Counted from the stretch's first letter, positions 26,357 to 34,664 are shown. The stretch: 42,126 nucleotides of DNA from Planctomycetota bacterium (GCA_026693085.1 JAPLNB010000302.1:1-42126), one strand, 5' to 3'. The notes: generated by a model from the sequence alone, not told the origin. A program made the numbers and translations.

Positions 26357-26767
26357 GCCACAACCTCCTCAATAGTCGCCCGCATCCACTCCGAACGCAC
26401 AAAAACGCAAAGCCGCAAAGGCCATCCCTGCCCACGCCGGTGCCACCTCTCGAAATGCTCAGCCGATTGAAGCAACAGTCTGACCGATTCGAAATGTCGT
26501 CCTACACACACATCTTCCGCCCAATCCGACTTGCCAGGCCAATCCACAATATACCCCCATTTCGATGCCCTGCAACAAACCCCCTCCCCCCCCTCCCCGC
26601 TCCACTGCCCCCGCCTGACCGTCCCGCGTATGCCGGCCAGCCAATCGACCGCCGCTCCACGCTCTGCCCACCTCTGGCTCTCCACCCCCGACCGGCCTAT
26701 CATGTCCGCCGGCGACAGGCGCTGTGCCTCATCGCCTTCGACAACCTCTTCTCTCTTGGAGTGCCGT

Positions 26768-27310
26768 ATGAACAGACCATTTCCTCTGCTGCTCGCCGTC
26801 GCCGCTCTCTTCTTCTTTTCAGGCTGCGCCACCGCCCCCACCTCGGAGTCCGGCAAAGCCGATAAGGTCGCCGACGCCAACAAAACCATCGCCGACGCCC
26901 AGAGAAACGACCCCTCGCTCAAAAAGTTCTTCGATGAAGCCGCCGGCTACGCCGTCTTCCCCACCGTCGGCAAAGGCGCCATCGGCGTCGGCGGGGCTTA
27001 CGGAAAAGGCATCCTCTACCAAAACGCCAAAACCGTCGGCTTCTGCGACCTCTCCCAAGCCACCATCGGCTTCCAACTCGGCGGACAGGCCTACTCCGAA
27101 ATCATCTTCTTCGAAACCCCCGCCGCCCTCGACCACTTCAAATCCGGCAACTTCGCCTTCTCCGCCCAAGCCACCGCGGTCGCCCTCAAGTCCGGCTCCG
27201 GCGCCAACGCCAAATACTCCAGCGGCGTCGCCGTCTTCACCCTCGGCGAAGCCGGCCTCATGTACGAAGCCTCCATCGGCGGGCAAAAATTCAGCTATAA
27301 ACCCCAGTAA
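26768..27310 (+). CDS. SYLF-domain lipoprotein (YSC84-like)
   Basis: A 180-residue protein with a lipoprotein signal (MNRPFPLLLAVAALFFFSGC, lipobox FSGC). The SYLF domain follows: LKKFFDEAAGYAVFPTVGKG, IGVGGAYGKGILYQNAKTVG, ATIGFQLGGQAYSEIIFFE and a closing SSGVAVFTLGEAGLMYEASI. SYLF domains bind phosphoinositides in eukaryotes; bacterial versions are envelope proteins of poorly known role. GGAG lies 8 bases before the ATG at 26768, which decides it over the longer open frame from 26531. The gene stands alone, with the repeat-bearing region starting 70 bases after its stop. Confidence 0.9.
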   Translation: MNRPFPLLLAVAALFFFSGCATAPTSESGKADKVADANKTIADAQRNDPSLKKFFDEAAGYAVFPTVGKGAIGVGGAYGKGILYQNAKTVGFCDLSQATIGFQLGGQAYSEIIFFETPAALDHFKSGNFAFSAQATAVALKSGSGANAKYSSGVAVFTLGEAGLMYEASIGGQKFSYKPQ

Positions 27311-27380
27311 CCATTTCAAAGCTGCAAATGCCGAGCGACAAACCACGCAATCCCCCGGGGGTCCGAAGAAAGGTCAGAAG

Positions 27381-27460
27381 CGAATGGCACTTCCTGAAGG
27401 CGCAAATGACGAACCACAAGGAGTTTATCGTAAGAAAATGCGGCATGCCGGCAAGTCTGG
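27381..27460 (+). repeat. Left copy of an approximately 80-bp inverted repeat
   Basis: Bases 27381-27460 match the reverse complement of 28506-28585 at about 74 of 80 positions by eye, beginning CGAATGGCACTTCCTGAAGG. The right copy is the end of a 208-bp element, so this is probably a truncated second copy of that element in opposite orientation. The short open frames across it (beginning MALPEGAN) are shared with the other copy and are not taken as genes. Confidence 0.9.
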
Positions 27461-27520
27461 CAAGCCGTTCCCCCAGCGGAAAGCCCCCTCGAAAAATAAT
27501 CCCGTTTGAGCATTTTTGCT

Positions 27521-27549
27521 TTGACAGGGTCGCCTTGCCCTTTTATGGT
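27521..27549 (+). promoter_or_regulatory. Promoter of the DUF3494 gene
   Basis: TTGACA (27521-27526), 17 bases, TATGGT (27544-27549), in a T-rich stretch just inside the left repeat. The predicted transcript has a leader of about 185 bases. Confidence 0.65.
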
Positions 27550-27570
27550 ATACTCGCAGATTGTGGCGCA

Positions 27571-27648
27571 GGAGGCACAAGTCTGTATCGCCTCCAAACG
27601 AGTCTGTAAAAGGAAGGTAAGAAGGTGAGGTAAGGGCTTCGGCCCCTT
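27571..27648 (+). promoter_or_regulatory. Structured 5' leader of the DUF3494 gene
   Basis: Two hairpins are visible: GGAGGC (27571-27576) with GCCTCC (27590-27595), and AAGGGC-TTCG-GCCCCTT (27632-27648), with a TTCG tetraloop and one bulged C. I do not recognise a known riboswitch; in particular the c-di-GMP-I consensus is not seen. Confidence 0.4.
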
Positions 27649-27739
27649 GATGGACGAGTTGAAGAAGCTCGCCGCTCGATTTGTTGCATTTCGCGCACGG
27701 GGGACTTAGAACGTTCATTGAAGGAAGAGGAGAGCTGAA

Positions 27740-28345
27740 ATGAGAAGCAAGACCCTGATTCTGTTGGTGATCGTGGCACTCGCCGGTTTCCCACTGCAAG
27801 CAAAGGCCAGCATCATGCTGGGCACGGCGGGGGACTTTGCGGTCCTGGCTGGCTCGACGGTGACCAATACCGGCTCGTCCCTCATCGACGGAGGACATGT
27901 GGGAGTCAACCCAGGTTCCGCGATCACGGGCTTCCCCCCGGGGATCGTGTCGCCACCCTTCACGACGCATGCAGCGGACGCTGTCGCGATTCAGGCTCAG
28001 AGTGATCTCACCATTGCGTACAACGCTGCGGAAGGCTTGGGGTCCACGCAGGTCTTGACCGGTCAGGATCTTGGGGGACTCACACTCACACCGGGCGTCT
28101 ATTTCTTCTCGTCAACGGCTCAACTGACGGGAACGCTCACTCTCAACGCCCAGGGCGACCCGAATGCGCAATTCGTTTTCCAGATCGGGAGCACGCTCAC
28201 CGGAAGCGCCTTGGCGCGTAATGGCGCGGTGACACTCGATGGCAACAGCATCACCAACGTCGTTCCAGAACCCGCAACAATGACTCTTGGTCTCCTCGGT
28301 GGCGCGCTGCTTTTGATTAGGCGATCACCTCGAGGCGGTCGCTAG
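27740..28345 (+). CDS. PEP-CTERM protein with a shortened ice-binding-like (DUF3494) domain
   Basis: A 201-residue exported protein: signal peptide (1-24), DUF3494 domain, then the PEP-CTERM anchor VVPEPATMTLGLLGGALLLI followed by RRSPRGGR. The domain follows the family closely: GDFAVLAGSTVTNTG, HAADAVAIQAQSDLTIAYNA, TGQDLGGLTLTPGVYFFSST, DPNAQFVFQIGSTLT. It then jumps at residue 154/155 (base 28201) straight to GSALARNGAVTLDGNSIT. Normal members have about 50-55 residues between these two pieces, including the CNVFWQVGSSATLG-type strands, so an in-frame internal deletion is inferred. The loss removes part of the beta-solenoid that carries the ice-binding face. GGAAGAGGAG precedes the ATG. 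Export and exosortase-type sorting are expected; no exosortase gene is in the window. Confidence 0.85.
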   Translation: MRSKTLILLVIVALAGFPLQAKASIMLGTAGDFAVLAGSTVTNTGSSLIDGGHVGVNPGSAITGFPPGIVSPPFTTHAADAVAIQAQSDLTIAYNAAEGLGSTQVLTGQDLGGLTLTPGVYFFSSTAQLTGTLTLNAQGDPNAQFVFQIGSTLTGSALARNGAVTLDGNSITNVVPEPATMTLGLLGGALLLIRRSPRGGR

Positions 28346-28363
28346 GGCCTGCGGACGGCGACC
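28337..28363 (+). terminator. Hairpin overlapping the end of the DUF3494 gene
   Basis: GGTCGC (28337-28342) pairs with GCGACC (28358-28363), extended by CCTC (28328-28331) with GAGG (28364-28367) across a bulge. There is no T-run, so termination is uncertain. Confidence 0.35.
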
Positions 28364-28377
28364 GAGGTGTCAGGATG

Positions 28378-28585
28378 GAATGGCACTTCCTGAATCTGTA
28401 AATCCTTTTGTAAAACAGCTTATAGCGAATGGCGTCCTGCCCGGCCGGAAGCGCATTGCGACGATACCTTGGCAAATCACCGGAGAACTGGTGGTGCCTG
28501 GTTGGGCAAGACTCGCCGCCATGCCACATTTTCTTAGGATAAACTCCTTGTGGTTCGTTATTTGCGCCTTCAGGAAGTGCCATTC
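28378..28585. mobile_element. 208-bp MITE-like element with 17-bp perfect inverted ends
   Basis: GAATGGCACTTCCTGAA at 28378-28394 is repeated as its exact reverse complement at 28569-28585. The 208 bases between contain no transposase. An internal AGCGAATGGCGTCCTG resembles the ends. The right 80 bases (28506-28585) are the inverted partner of 27381-27460. No target-site duplication is obvious. The element lies between the DUF3494 gene and the next gene and takes up most of the 275-base gap. Confidence 0.7.
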
Positions 28586-28620
28586 GTGCCCTTCCCCGAT
28601 TTAGTCTTCACGCCTTCAAA

Positions 28621-29505
28621 ATGTCCCAAAACACTATGAAATTCGCCTTCAGTACCATCGCCTGTCCAACTGGGTCGTTCGAAACCATCGTCGCCAAAGC
28701 CAAATCCTTCGCCTACGACGGCGTCGAGATCCGCGGCCAGCTTCATGAAAAACCCCTCACCGCCGCCGATATCTTCCAGTCCGACCCCGCCGACATCCGC
28801 TCCCTCTTCTCTGCCGCCAACCTCCAAATCGCCTGCCTCTCCAGCTCGATCTCCTTGACTGGCCACAGGAAAGCCGACCCGCAGGCCGCCGCCGATCTCA
28901 GGCAATACATCGATACCGCCCAGAACCTCGCCTGCCCGCTCGTCCGCATCCTCGGCACCCGGGTCCAGGGCGGCCAAAGCCTCACCGAATCCGCCGCCGC
29001 TCTCGGGCGCTGGCTCCTGCCGCTCGCCCACTACGCCGCCGATCACCAAGTCACCCTCGCCATCGAAAACGTCTTCCCCTTCTCCCGCGCAAGCGAAATT
29101 TGGATGGTCCTCGAAGCCCTCCACCACCCCGCCCTCGCCGTCTGCTGGAACCTCCTCTGGGCCGCCCAGGCCGGCGAACAGCCCGCCATCAGCATCCCCG
29201 TCCTCAACTCCCGCATCCGCTGTGTCCGAGTCACCGACGCAACCTTCGACCCGACCACGACCTACTGCAAGCTCGGCCAAGGCGCCCTCCCCATCCAGAA
29301 ACTCCTGGCCCGCCTGCAAGGCATCGGGTACGCCGGCTGGATCTCCTACGATTGGCCCAAGGCCCTCTTCACTCAACTCGCCGACCCCGACGAAATCCTC
29401 CCCGACGCCATCACCCAACTCCGCGACTGGACCAAGCCCTCCGCCAAGCCCCAAAAAGCAAAACCCGCCCCCCCAAAACCCGCCCCCGTCCCCGCCGCCC
29501 CCTAA
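28621..29505 (+). CDS. Sugar phosphate isomerase/epimerase-type TIM-barrel protein
   Basis: A 294-residue protein of the xylose-isomerase-like TIM-barrel family. Seen: [29 protein letters not shown] (the first acidic strand end), [35 protein letters not shown] (the conserved glutamate), [29 protein letters not shown] and [20 protein letters not shown]. These enzymes isomerise or epimerise sugars or inositol derivatives and usually need a divalent metal. The substrate is not evident. The last 25 residues are a proline/alanine/lysine-rich tail ([19 protein letters not shown]) not seen in typical members. It starts 36 bases after the MITE-like element, so its promoter may lie in that element; a later start at MKFAF (28636) is possible. 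Confidence 0.85.
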   Translation: MSQNTMKFAFSTIACPTGSFETIVAKAKSFAYDGVEIRGQLHEKPLTAADIFQSDPADIRSLFSAANLQIACLSSSISLTGHRKADPQAAADLRQYIDTAQNLACPLVRILGTRVQGGQSLTESAAALGRWLLPLAHYAADHQVTLAIENVFPFSRASEIWMVLEALHHPALAVCWNLLWAAQAGEQPAISIPVLNSRIRCVRVTDATFDPTTTYCKLGQGALPIQKLLARLQGIGYAGWISYDWPKALFTQLADPDEILPDAITQLRDWTKPSAKPQKAKPAPPKPAPVPAAP

Positions 29506-29701
29506 ACCACTACGCGCGCACCATCTCTGTCGCCGCACCCATTATCTGGCGCGATGAACCCAAAGCCCTTCGTATCATGAAACCACTTGACCTTCCCCGT
29601 CGGCATAGAACCTCATTCCTTTCCGAATACAGTGAGATCCATTACGAAATGGCAGGTCGGATTTCCTGGTGCCATCACCCGAATCAGCCGTCAGGGAGAG
29701 G

Positions 29702-29992
29702 TTATCCACATTAGGACCTCACCCGCGGCAGCGTCAGCGTTTCCACCGCCCCGCAAGCCCCCTCCGATGCAACCGGCCAATCCGATACACAATAGCCTAG
29801 CGGGGGACAAAGGCATCGCCCTGGTTTGTTGTTATTGCCTGTGCACGCATCACTTATCCGCCGATCCTGCTGGCGCTGATGTGGTGCTCATCATCCCCAA
29901 GTGATTTGATGCGGATTAAGGCAAGATAAACCAACGACAGCACTTGCCATCGGTCCGCCGCCGCGAGCCCGGTTGTCCACACTTTTTCCACA
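29702..29992 (+). promoter_or_regulatory. Three DnaA-box-like sequences in a gene-free stretch
   Basis: TTATCCACA (29702-29710, a perfect consensus box), TTGTCCACA (29973-29981) and TTTTCCACA (29984-29992), all in the same orientation, lie in the 548-base gap before the LptB-type gene. No dnaA, dnaN or AT-rich unwinding region is nearby, so an origin is not supported. Nothing else is visible in 29506-30053. Confidence 0.25.
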
Positions 29993-30053
29993 ATGCCCCG
30001 CCACTCTTGATTTTCCGGCGATAACCTGCAGACTACTCCCGCGCTCTTTACCC

Positions 30054-30791
30054 ATGAATTTGCTCGAAACCACCAAGCTCGTGAAGTCCTACGCCGGCCG
30101 CGTCATCGTCAGCGACGTCAGCTTCGTCGTTCATCAGGAAGAGATCATCGGGCTTCTCGGCCGAAACGGCGCGGGAAAAACCACCACCTTCCGCATGATC
30201 ATGGGCATGATCCACCCCGACAGCGGCGCGGTTGCCTTTGATGGCCACGACATCACCCACCTGCCGATGTACAAACGCGCCCGCCGCGGCATCGGGTATC
30301 TGTCCCAAGAGCATTCCTGCTTCCGCGGCCTGACCGTCTGGGATAACCTCCAGGCGATCCTCGAAACCCTCCCCCTTCGCCGTTCCGAACGCAGAAAACG
30401 CGCCGAACAACTGCTCGATCAGTTCGGGCTGCACACCGTCCGCAACCAGAAAGCCATCACCCTATCCGGCGGCGAGCAGCGTAAGCTCGAGATCGCCCGC
30501 GCCCTATGCACTCAGCCGAAGCTCATTCTGCTCGACGAACCCTTTGCCAACGTTGATCCCATCGCCGTGCAGGACCTCCAACGCGAGGTCCGGCGGCTGA
30601 AATCCGAGTTCGGCAAGAGCGTTATGATCACGGACCACAAGGTCGAGCAGACCCTGAAGGTCTGCGACCGGGCCATCATCATCCATGAGGGCCAGAAACT
30701 GGCCGAAGACACCCCCAAGGGAATCATCAGCAACCCGACCGTGAAGGAAGCCTACCTCGGCGACACCTTCCGCGGGGATGAGTTCGGATGA
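30054..30791 (+). CDS. lptB: LptB-type ABC transporter ATPase (lipopolysaccharide export)
   Basis: A 245-residue ATPase. Walker A GRNGAGKTT (36-44), Q-loop in GIGYLSQEHSCFRGLTVWDN (79-98), signature LSGGEQRK (137-144), Walker B LILLDEP (157-163) and switch histidine in TDHKV (His195) are all present. LSQEHSCFRGLTV, EQRKLEIARAL and LLDEPFANVDPIAVQD are the stretches that distinguish LptB from amino-acid transporter ATPases of the LivF group (usual form PFAGVDP). LptB powers the transport of lipopolysaccharide from the inner to the outer membrane, so a Gram-negative-type envelope is implied. The ATG at 30054 is chosen because the conserved fold starts five residues later. Its usual neighbours lptA and lptC are not seen. 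Confidence 0.88.
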   Translation: MNLLETTKLVKSYAGRVIVSDVSFVVHQEEIIGLLGRNGAGKTTTFRMIMGMIHPDSGAVAFDGHDITHLPMYKRARRGIGYLSQEHSCFRGLTVWDNLQAILETLPLRRSERRKRAEQLLDQFGLHTVRNQKAITLSGGEQRKLEIARALCTQPKLILLDEPFANVDPIAVQDLQREVRRLKSEFGKSVMITDHKVEQTLKVCDRAIIIHEGQKLAEDTPKGIISNPTVKEAYLGDTFRGDEFG

Positions 30792-30902
30792 TCGGCCTCC
30801 GGCCGGTGCACCGCCGGCTCGGACAATGTCTGGTTGCCCCTGTATACTATTGCGTCGGGTTCGGATCAGGGTGCGCGTTGCGCCGCTAAGACCGGAGGTC
30901 CT

Positions 30903-32252
30903 ATGAACATGCCTCGGTTTGCACGTTGTGTGGCAGTGGCCGGCATCGGCCTGTTGGCTGCCGTTGCGATGGCACAGGAGCCAGCAACCCGGCCGGCGAC
31001 CACGAGGCCGCACACCCAACCCGCTGCCAAGGTTACGGAGCAAGCGCAGCCGATCCTCGCCACGCTCACCGAGGCCTATGGCAAGCTCAAATCCATCGAG
31101 CTGGCCGGCCGCGTTACGCTCACGGTTGAGGATGCAACCCAAAAGCGAGTGCATGAGGCGGCCTTTGGCAGCTACTACCAGGCGCCCAACCGCTTCCGCC
31201 ATGAAATCAAGGACCAACCCCTGCTGGGATGCGATGGCCAGAAGGTCTACGCGTATTCGCTGCAGCGGGGGGGATATGTTCAGGCCGATGCGCCCTCCGG
31301 CAAGCTGGTATTCAACCAGCTCCCGCAGGAGATCGCCGGCATCCTGCCCACGCAGAATCCGTCGCTGGCGCTGGCGCTGGCCAGTGACCCGGCCGCGGAG
31401 CTGAAGGAGATGGCCACGGAGATTACGGCGGCTGCGGCCCAGGCAATTGACGGCAAGCCCTACCTGGCGCTGAGCCTGATCGCCGGCAGCCGGAAAACCG
31501 AGCTTACTTTGCTGATCGACCCGCAGACGCATCTGGTTCGGCGGGCGGTGATGGACATGAAGGCCGTGCTTCAGCAGCAAGGCCGGCCCGACGTCAAGGC
31601 CGCGGTTTATACGGTCGATTACACGACGATCAAACCGGACGCCGCGATGAAGGCCGACCAATTCGCATGGGGGCTGCCCGAGGGGGCGAAGGAACTGGCG
31701 GCGGCGCGCCGGGGCGGTGCGGCGGCTGAGGAAGACGAGCATGATGAATCGGAGGCCGTCGCCCTCGTTGCCCAGCCTGCCGCGGATTTCACACTGCCGG
31801 ATCTGGCCGGCAACAGCGTCAGCCTGTCGAAGCTGAAGGGGTCGGTGGTGGTTCTGGATTTCTGGGCAAGTTGGTGCGGCCCATGCGTCGCGTCGCTGCC
31901 GCGACTCGATAAGATCCATCAGGACTATGCCAAAAATGGCCTTAGAATCTACGCGATCAACCTCCGCGAGAGCAAGAAGGAGGCGGCCGACTTTGTGGCG
32001 GCCAACAACCTGACGCTTCCGGTTCTGTTGGACGCCGACGGCAACGTCGCCAAGCAGTACAGGGTCGAAAGCATCCCACAGACGGTGATTATTGGCAAGG
32101 ACGGCTTGGTCAAGAAGGTCATCGTGGGCTTCGATCCGGATGCCGATCACGAGGTGCGCAAGTTCATCGACAGCCTGCTTCCGGAGGCCACCGCCGGCGG
32201 CTCCGCCGGTGTCGAGCCCAAGTCCAATCCGGAACGCAACCCACGCCCATAG
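30903..32252 (+). CDS. Exported TlpA-type thioredoxin with an N-terminal lipoprotein-like domain
   Basis: A 449-residue protein. Residues 1-24 are a signal peptide ending AMAQE. Residues about 45-260 form a domain like the LolA/DUF2092 group (SIELAGRVTLTVEDATQKR, PNRFRHEIKDQPLLGCDGQK, TLLIDPQTHLVRRAVMDMK), which in relatives holds lipids or lipoproteins. Residues 290-430 are a thioredoxin fold with the redox motif WASWCGPC (Cys325, Cys328) and the cis-proline in ESIPQTVIIG. It is probably active outside the inner membrane, reducing or isomerising disulfides of envelope proteins. GGAGGTCCT lies before the ATG at 30903. A TATACT box at 30843-30848 may be the -10 of its promoter. The fusion is frequent in planctomycetes. 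Confidence 0.88.
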   Translation: MNMPRFARCVAVAGIGLLAAVAMAQEPATRPATTRPHTQPAAKVTEQAQPILATLTEAYGKLKSIELAGRVTLTVEDATQKRVHEAAFGSYYQAPNRFRHEIKDQPLLGCDGQKVYAYSLQRGGYVQADAPSGKLVFNQLPQEIAGILPTQNPSLALALASDPAAELKEMATEITAAAAQAIDGKPYLALSLIAGSRKTELTLLIDPQTHLVRRAVMDMKAVLQQQGRPDVKAAVYTVDYTTIKPDAAMKADQFAWGLPEGAKELAAARRGGAAAEEDEHDESEAVALVAQPAADFTLPDLAGNSVSLSKLKGSVVVLDFWASWCGPCVASLPRLDKIHQDYAKNGLRIYAINLRESKKEAADFVAANNLTLPVLLDADGNVAKQYRVESIPQTVIIGKDGLVKKVIVGFDPDADHEVRKFIDSLLPEATAGGSAGVEPKSNPERNPRP

Positions 32253-32389
32253 TGCGATTTGCGATGCGTCGACTCGTACTATCTCGGTAGCACTTCCCAA
32301 AGTCCCCGAACCAACCCGCCGATGATCTGCTTAGATAATCATCTTGCCACGGTTCCGTGGCGAGGCGGTCAGAGTCGGGAAGCGTACGC

Positions 32390-33886
32390 ATGAATGAGCA
32401 GTTAGCGAACAAGATCCGCCAATGCCCGTCGTTGCCGTCGCTGCCTGCGATCGCATTGCAGGTGATTGAGTTGGCGCAGGATGTGAATGTGGACATCGCG
32501 GAGATCGCACGGATCATCTCCAAGGATCCGGCATTATCGTCCAAGATTCTCCGGACAGTCAACTCGAGCTTCTACGCTCGCAGCAGCATCAGCACGATCA
32601 GCCATGCGTTGGTGATTCTGGGGCTGCAATCGGTCAAGACGCTGGTTCTGGGCTTTTCGCTGGTGACTCGCCTGTCAAAGAACCGGCCCAAGAGCTTCAA
32701 CCACCTGTCGTATTGGCGCCGTTCCACGTATGCCGCCACTGCCGCCCGCATTCTCAGCGGCAAGCTGCAACTGGTTCAGCAGGAGGAATGCTTCCTGGCG
32801 GCGCTTCTCGGGGACATCGGGGAGCTGGTACTGGACCAGGTGCTGCCGGATCAATACGGCGAGGTTCATGAGAGCGTGAGCAGTCACGAGCAGCTTGCCG
32901 AGGCCGAGCAGCGGGTGCTGGGCATCATTCATGCCGATGCGACGCAGGTATTGGCCGAGCTGTGGAAGCTGCCTCCGATCCTTGCCGTGCCGATGAGCAA
33001 CCACCACCGCCCGGAGGACGTGAGCGATCCGCTTCTGCGTCGGCTGACGCAGGTGGTGCGGTTGGCCGGACGTTGCGCGGACGTTTTCGTTGACAAGGAC
33101 GCCGCCGCGGCCATTGCGTCTGTCCGCAAGATGAGCCTCGAAAACCACAGGATCACAGAGGCCGACTGCGATGCAATGCTCGACCAGATCGGCACGCGCA
33201 CCAAGGAGGTGGCATCGCTTTTCAAGGTCAACATCAGCGAGACCACCAGCTACGAAGCGATTCTCAAGAAAGCCAATGAGACGTTGGTGGAGCTGACATT
33301 GCGCACGCAGCATCAGGCCGCCACGCTTGAACAGCAGAACATCCAGCTCAAGGCCGCTGCGACGACGGACGCGTTGACCGGCCTGGCCAACCGCGCGCAG
33401 TTCGACCAGTTCCTCACCGAGCAGTTCACCGTTGCCGCGGGGAACCACCAGCCGTTGTCGATGCTGCTGATCGACGTGGATCATTTCAAGCGCGTCAACG
33501 ATTGCCACGGGCATCCGGTCGGAGACCAGGTGCTGCGGGCGATCGGCAAGGTGCTGAAAGGGGCCGCAAGGGCACAGGATCTGGCGGCGCGATATGGCGG
33601 CGAGGAAATGTCGCTGATCATGCCGTCCACAACGCGCGCCACCGCCGCGGCGATTGCCGAGAGCATTCGCCGCGCGATCGCCGCCAAGCCGATCCCCTGC
33701 CAGGAACTGGTTGTGCCCGTGACGGTGAGCGTCGGGGTCGCCAGCTTCGAGGTCGGCGGGCCCCTGCGGGAGCCGGCGCATCTGATCAAGGCTGCGGACA
33801 TGGCGATGTATGCCGCCAAAGGCGGCGGCCGCAACTGCGTGAAGGTTTTCTCCATCAAATCCGCGGCCACCCAGGCCATGGCCTAG
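32390..33886 (+). CDS. HDOD-GGDEF signalling protein (putative diguanylate cyclase)
   Basis: A 498-residue cytoplasmic protein. The HDOD domain (about 10-210) starts LPSLPAIALQVIELAQDVNV and has DPALSSKILRTVNSSFY and AALLGDIGELVLDQ. A helical linker, probably coiled coil (286-325), leads into the GGDEF domain (326-490): TDALTGLANRAQFDQ, IDVDHFKRVNDCHGHPVGD, then the active-site loop RYGGEEMS (GGEEM at 403-407). The usual fifth residue is phenylalanine; methionine is rare, but the two catalytic glycines and acidic residues are intact. An inhibitory RxxD site (RAQD, 394-397) is in the right place. It probably makes cyclic-di-GMP under feedback control, with HDOD as the sensor part. The ATG at 32390 begins the domain. 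Confidence 0.9.
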   Translation: MNEQLANKIRQCPSLPSLPAIALQVIELAQDVNVDIAEIARIISKDPALSSKILRTVNSSFYARSSISTISHALVILGLQSVKTLVLGFSLVTRLSKNRPKSFNHLSYWRRSTYAATAARILSGKLQLVQQEECFLAALLGDIGELVLDQVLPDQYGEVHESVSSHEQLAEAEQRVLGIIHADATQVLAELWKLPPILAVPMSNHHRPEDVSDPLLRRLTQVVRLAGRCADVFVDKDAAAAIASVRKMSLENHRITEADCDAMLDQIGTRTKEVASLFKVNISETTSYEAILKKANETLVELTLRTQHQAATLEQQNIQLKAAATTDALTGLANRAQFDQFLTEQFTVAAGNHQPLSMLLIDVDHFKRVNDCHGHPVGDQVLRAIGKVLKGAARAQDLAARYGGEEMSLIMPSTTRATAAAIAESIRRAIAAKPIPCQELVVPVTVSVGVASFEVGGPLREPAHLIKAADMAMYAAKGGGRNCVKVFSIKSAATQAMA

Positions 33887-34040
33887 GTAATCTCCCTTTC
33901 ACCGGGTCATCACCGCCCCTGCCATCGGCCGGGCTCCAGAAATCCGCGCTCGCCCCCTCCAAGCCGGGCAATCCTGGTGTTACAATAATGCCAAAGGGAT
34001 GGATGCCGTCTTTGGCAACCCCACCGGAAGAGGATTTGAC

Positions 34041-34481
34041 GTGCCCCAGATCCAAACATCACCCGAGCAACCCCACCCCCAGCGGCCCGTCGCGCCCAGC
34101 GCCGAGCGGTCTGTCTTTGTCAATCTATCCATCGTTGTCGTGGCGATGCTCTTCATCGCGCTGGTCGGGATCGTCTGGTGCTACTCGTGGTGGCGGGTTC
34201 CGGCGACGCCTTCCGCGCTCCTGGTCATCGAAGGCAACAAGGATTTCGAGGGGACCGTGATCACGATCGACGGTTCATCGCTTCAGAGCGCGCGCCGCGA
34301 GGCCGTTTCCCCGGATGCCTCGTATATCTGTCGCTTTCCGCTGCCGGCTGGGGAGTACTCGATCCGCATCGAGCGGGCTGGTGAATTGCTCTACGAGAAC
34401 AGCCTGTTCAAGATCAGTGACCATCAGTACGCGCTGCTGCCGTTGGCCAAGCTCCAGGAGCAGCGCAGCCGGAACAAATAG
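34041..34481 (+). CDS. Small single-pass membrane protein of unknown function
   Basis: A protein of 146 residues with one membrane segment (FVNLSIVVVAMLFIALVGIV) after about 25 proline-rich cytosolic residues. The remaining 85 residues lie outside: TPSALLVIEGNKDFEGTVIT and YICRFPLPAGEYSIRIERAG look like a small beta-sandwich of the PEGA or carboxypeptidase-regulatory kind. The GTG at 34041 is preferred because GGAAGAGG lies 8 bases upstream. An in-frame ATG at 33999 is only 13 bases after a TACAAT -10-like box, so it would be nearly leaderless. I do not recognise the family. The next genes, a sugar importer, have their own start signals. Confidence 0.65.
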   Translation: MPQIQTSPEQPHPQRPVAPSAERSVFVNLSIVVVAMLFIALVGIVWCYSWWRVPATPSALLVIEGNKDFEGTVITIDGSSLQSARREAVSPDASYICRFPLPAGEYSIRIERAGELLYENSLFKISDHQYALLPLAKLQEQRSRNK

Positions 34482-34664
34482 ACGCTTGCGACCCCGACAT
34501 GGCGTTGCTGCGGCGCCCGGGGGGATTTCACCGGCCGAAAAACTGGTACAATCACCGGCCGGCATGTCGGGCAACCGTGCCGCCGATTTGGATCGGCCGG
34601 ATGCTCGCGTGCGGCTGTGGTGAGTTTGAATGAAGCTTTTCCCATTCCCAAGAGCGGAGGAACC

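Noticed and set aside
28317..28583. 88-codon open frame on the minus strand beginning MALPEGAN
   Set aside because: It follows the MITE-like element end to end and its start is repeated in the other copy at 27381. It is better explained as repeat sequence than as a protein gene.
29587..29904. 105-codon open frame on the plus strand before the LptB-type gene
   Set aside because: It has no ribosome site, no recognisable motif and an unusual amino-acid mix for the organism.
30504..32300. 598-codon open frame on the minus strand
   Set aside because: It is antisense to the LptB-type and TlpA-type genes, with no ribosome site and no recognisable motif.
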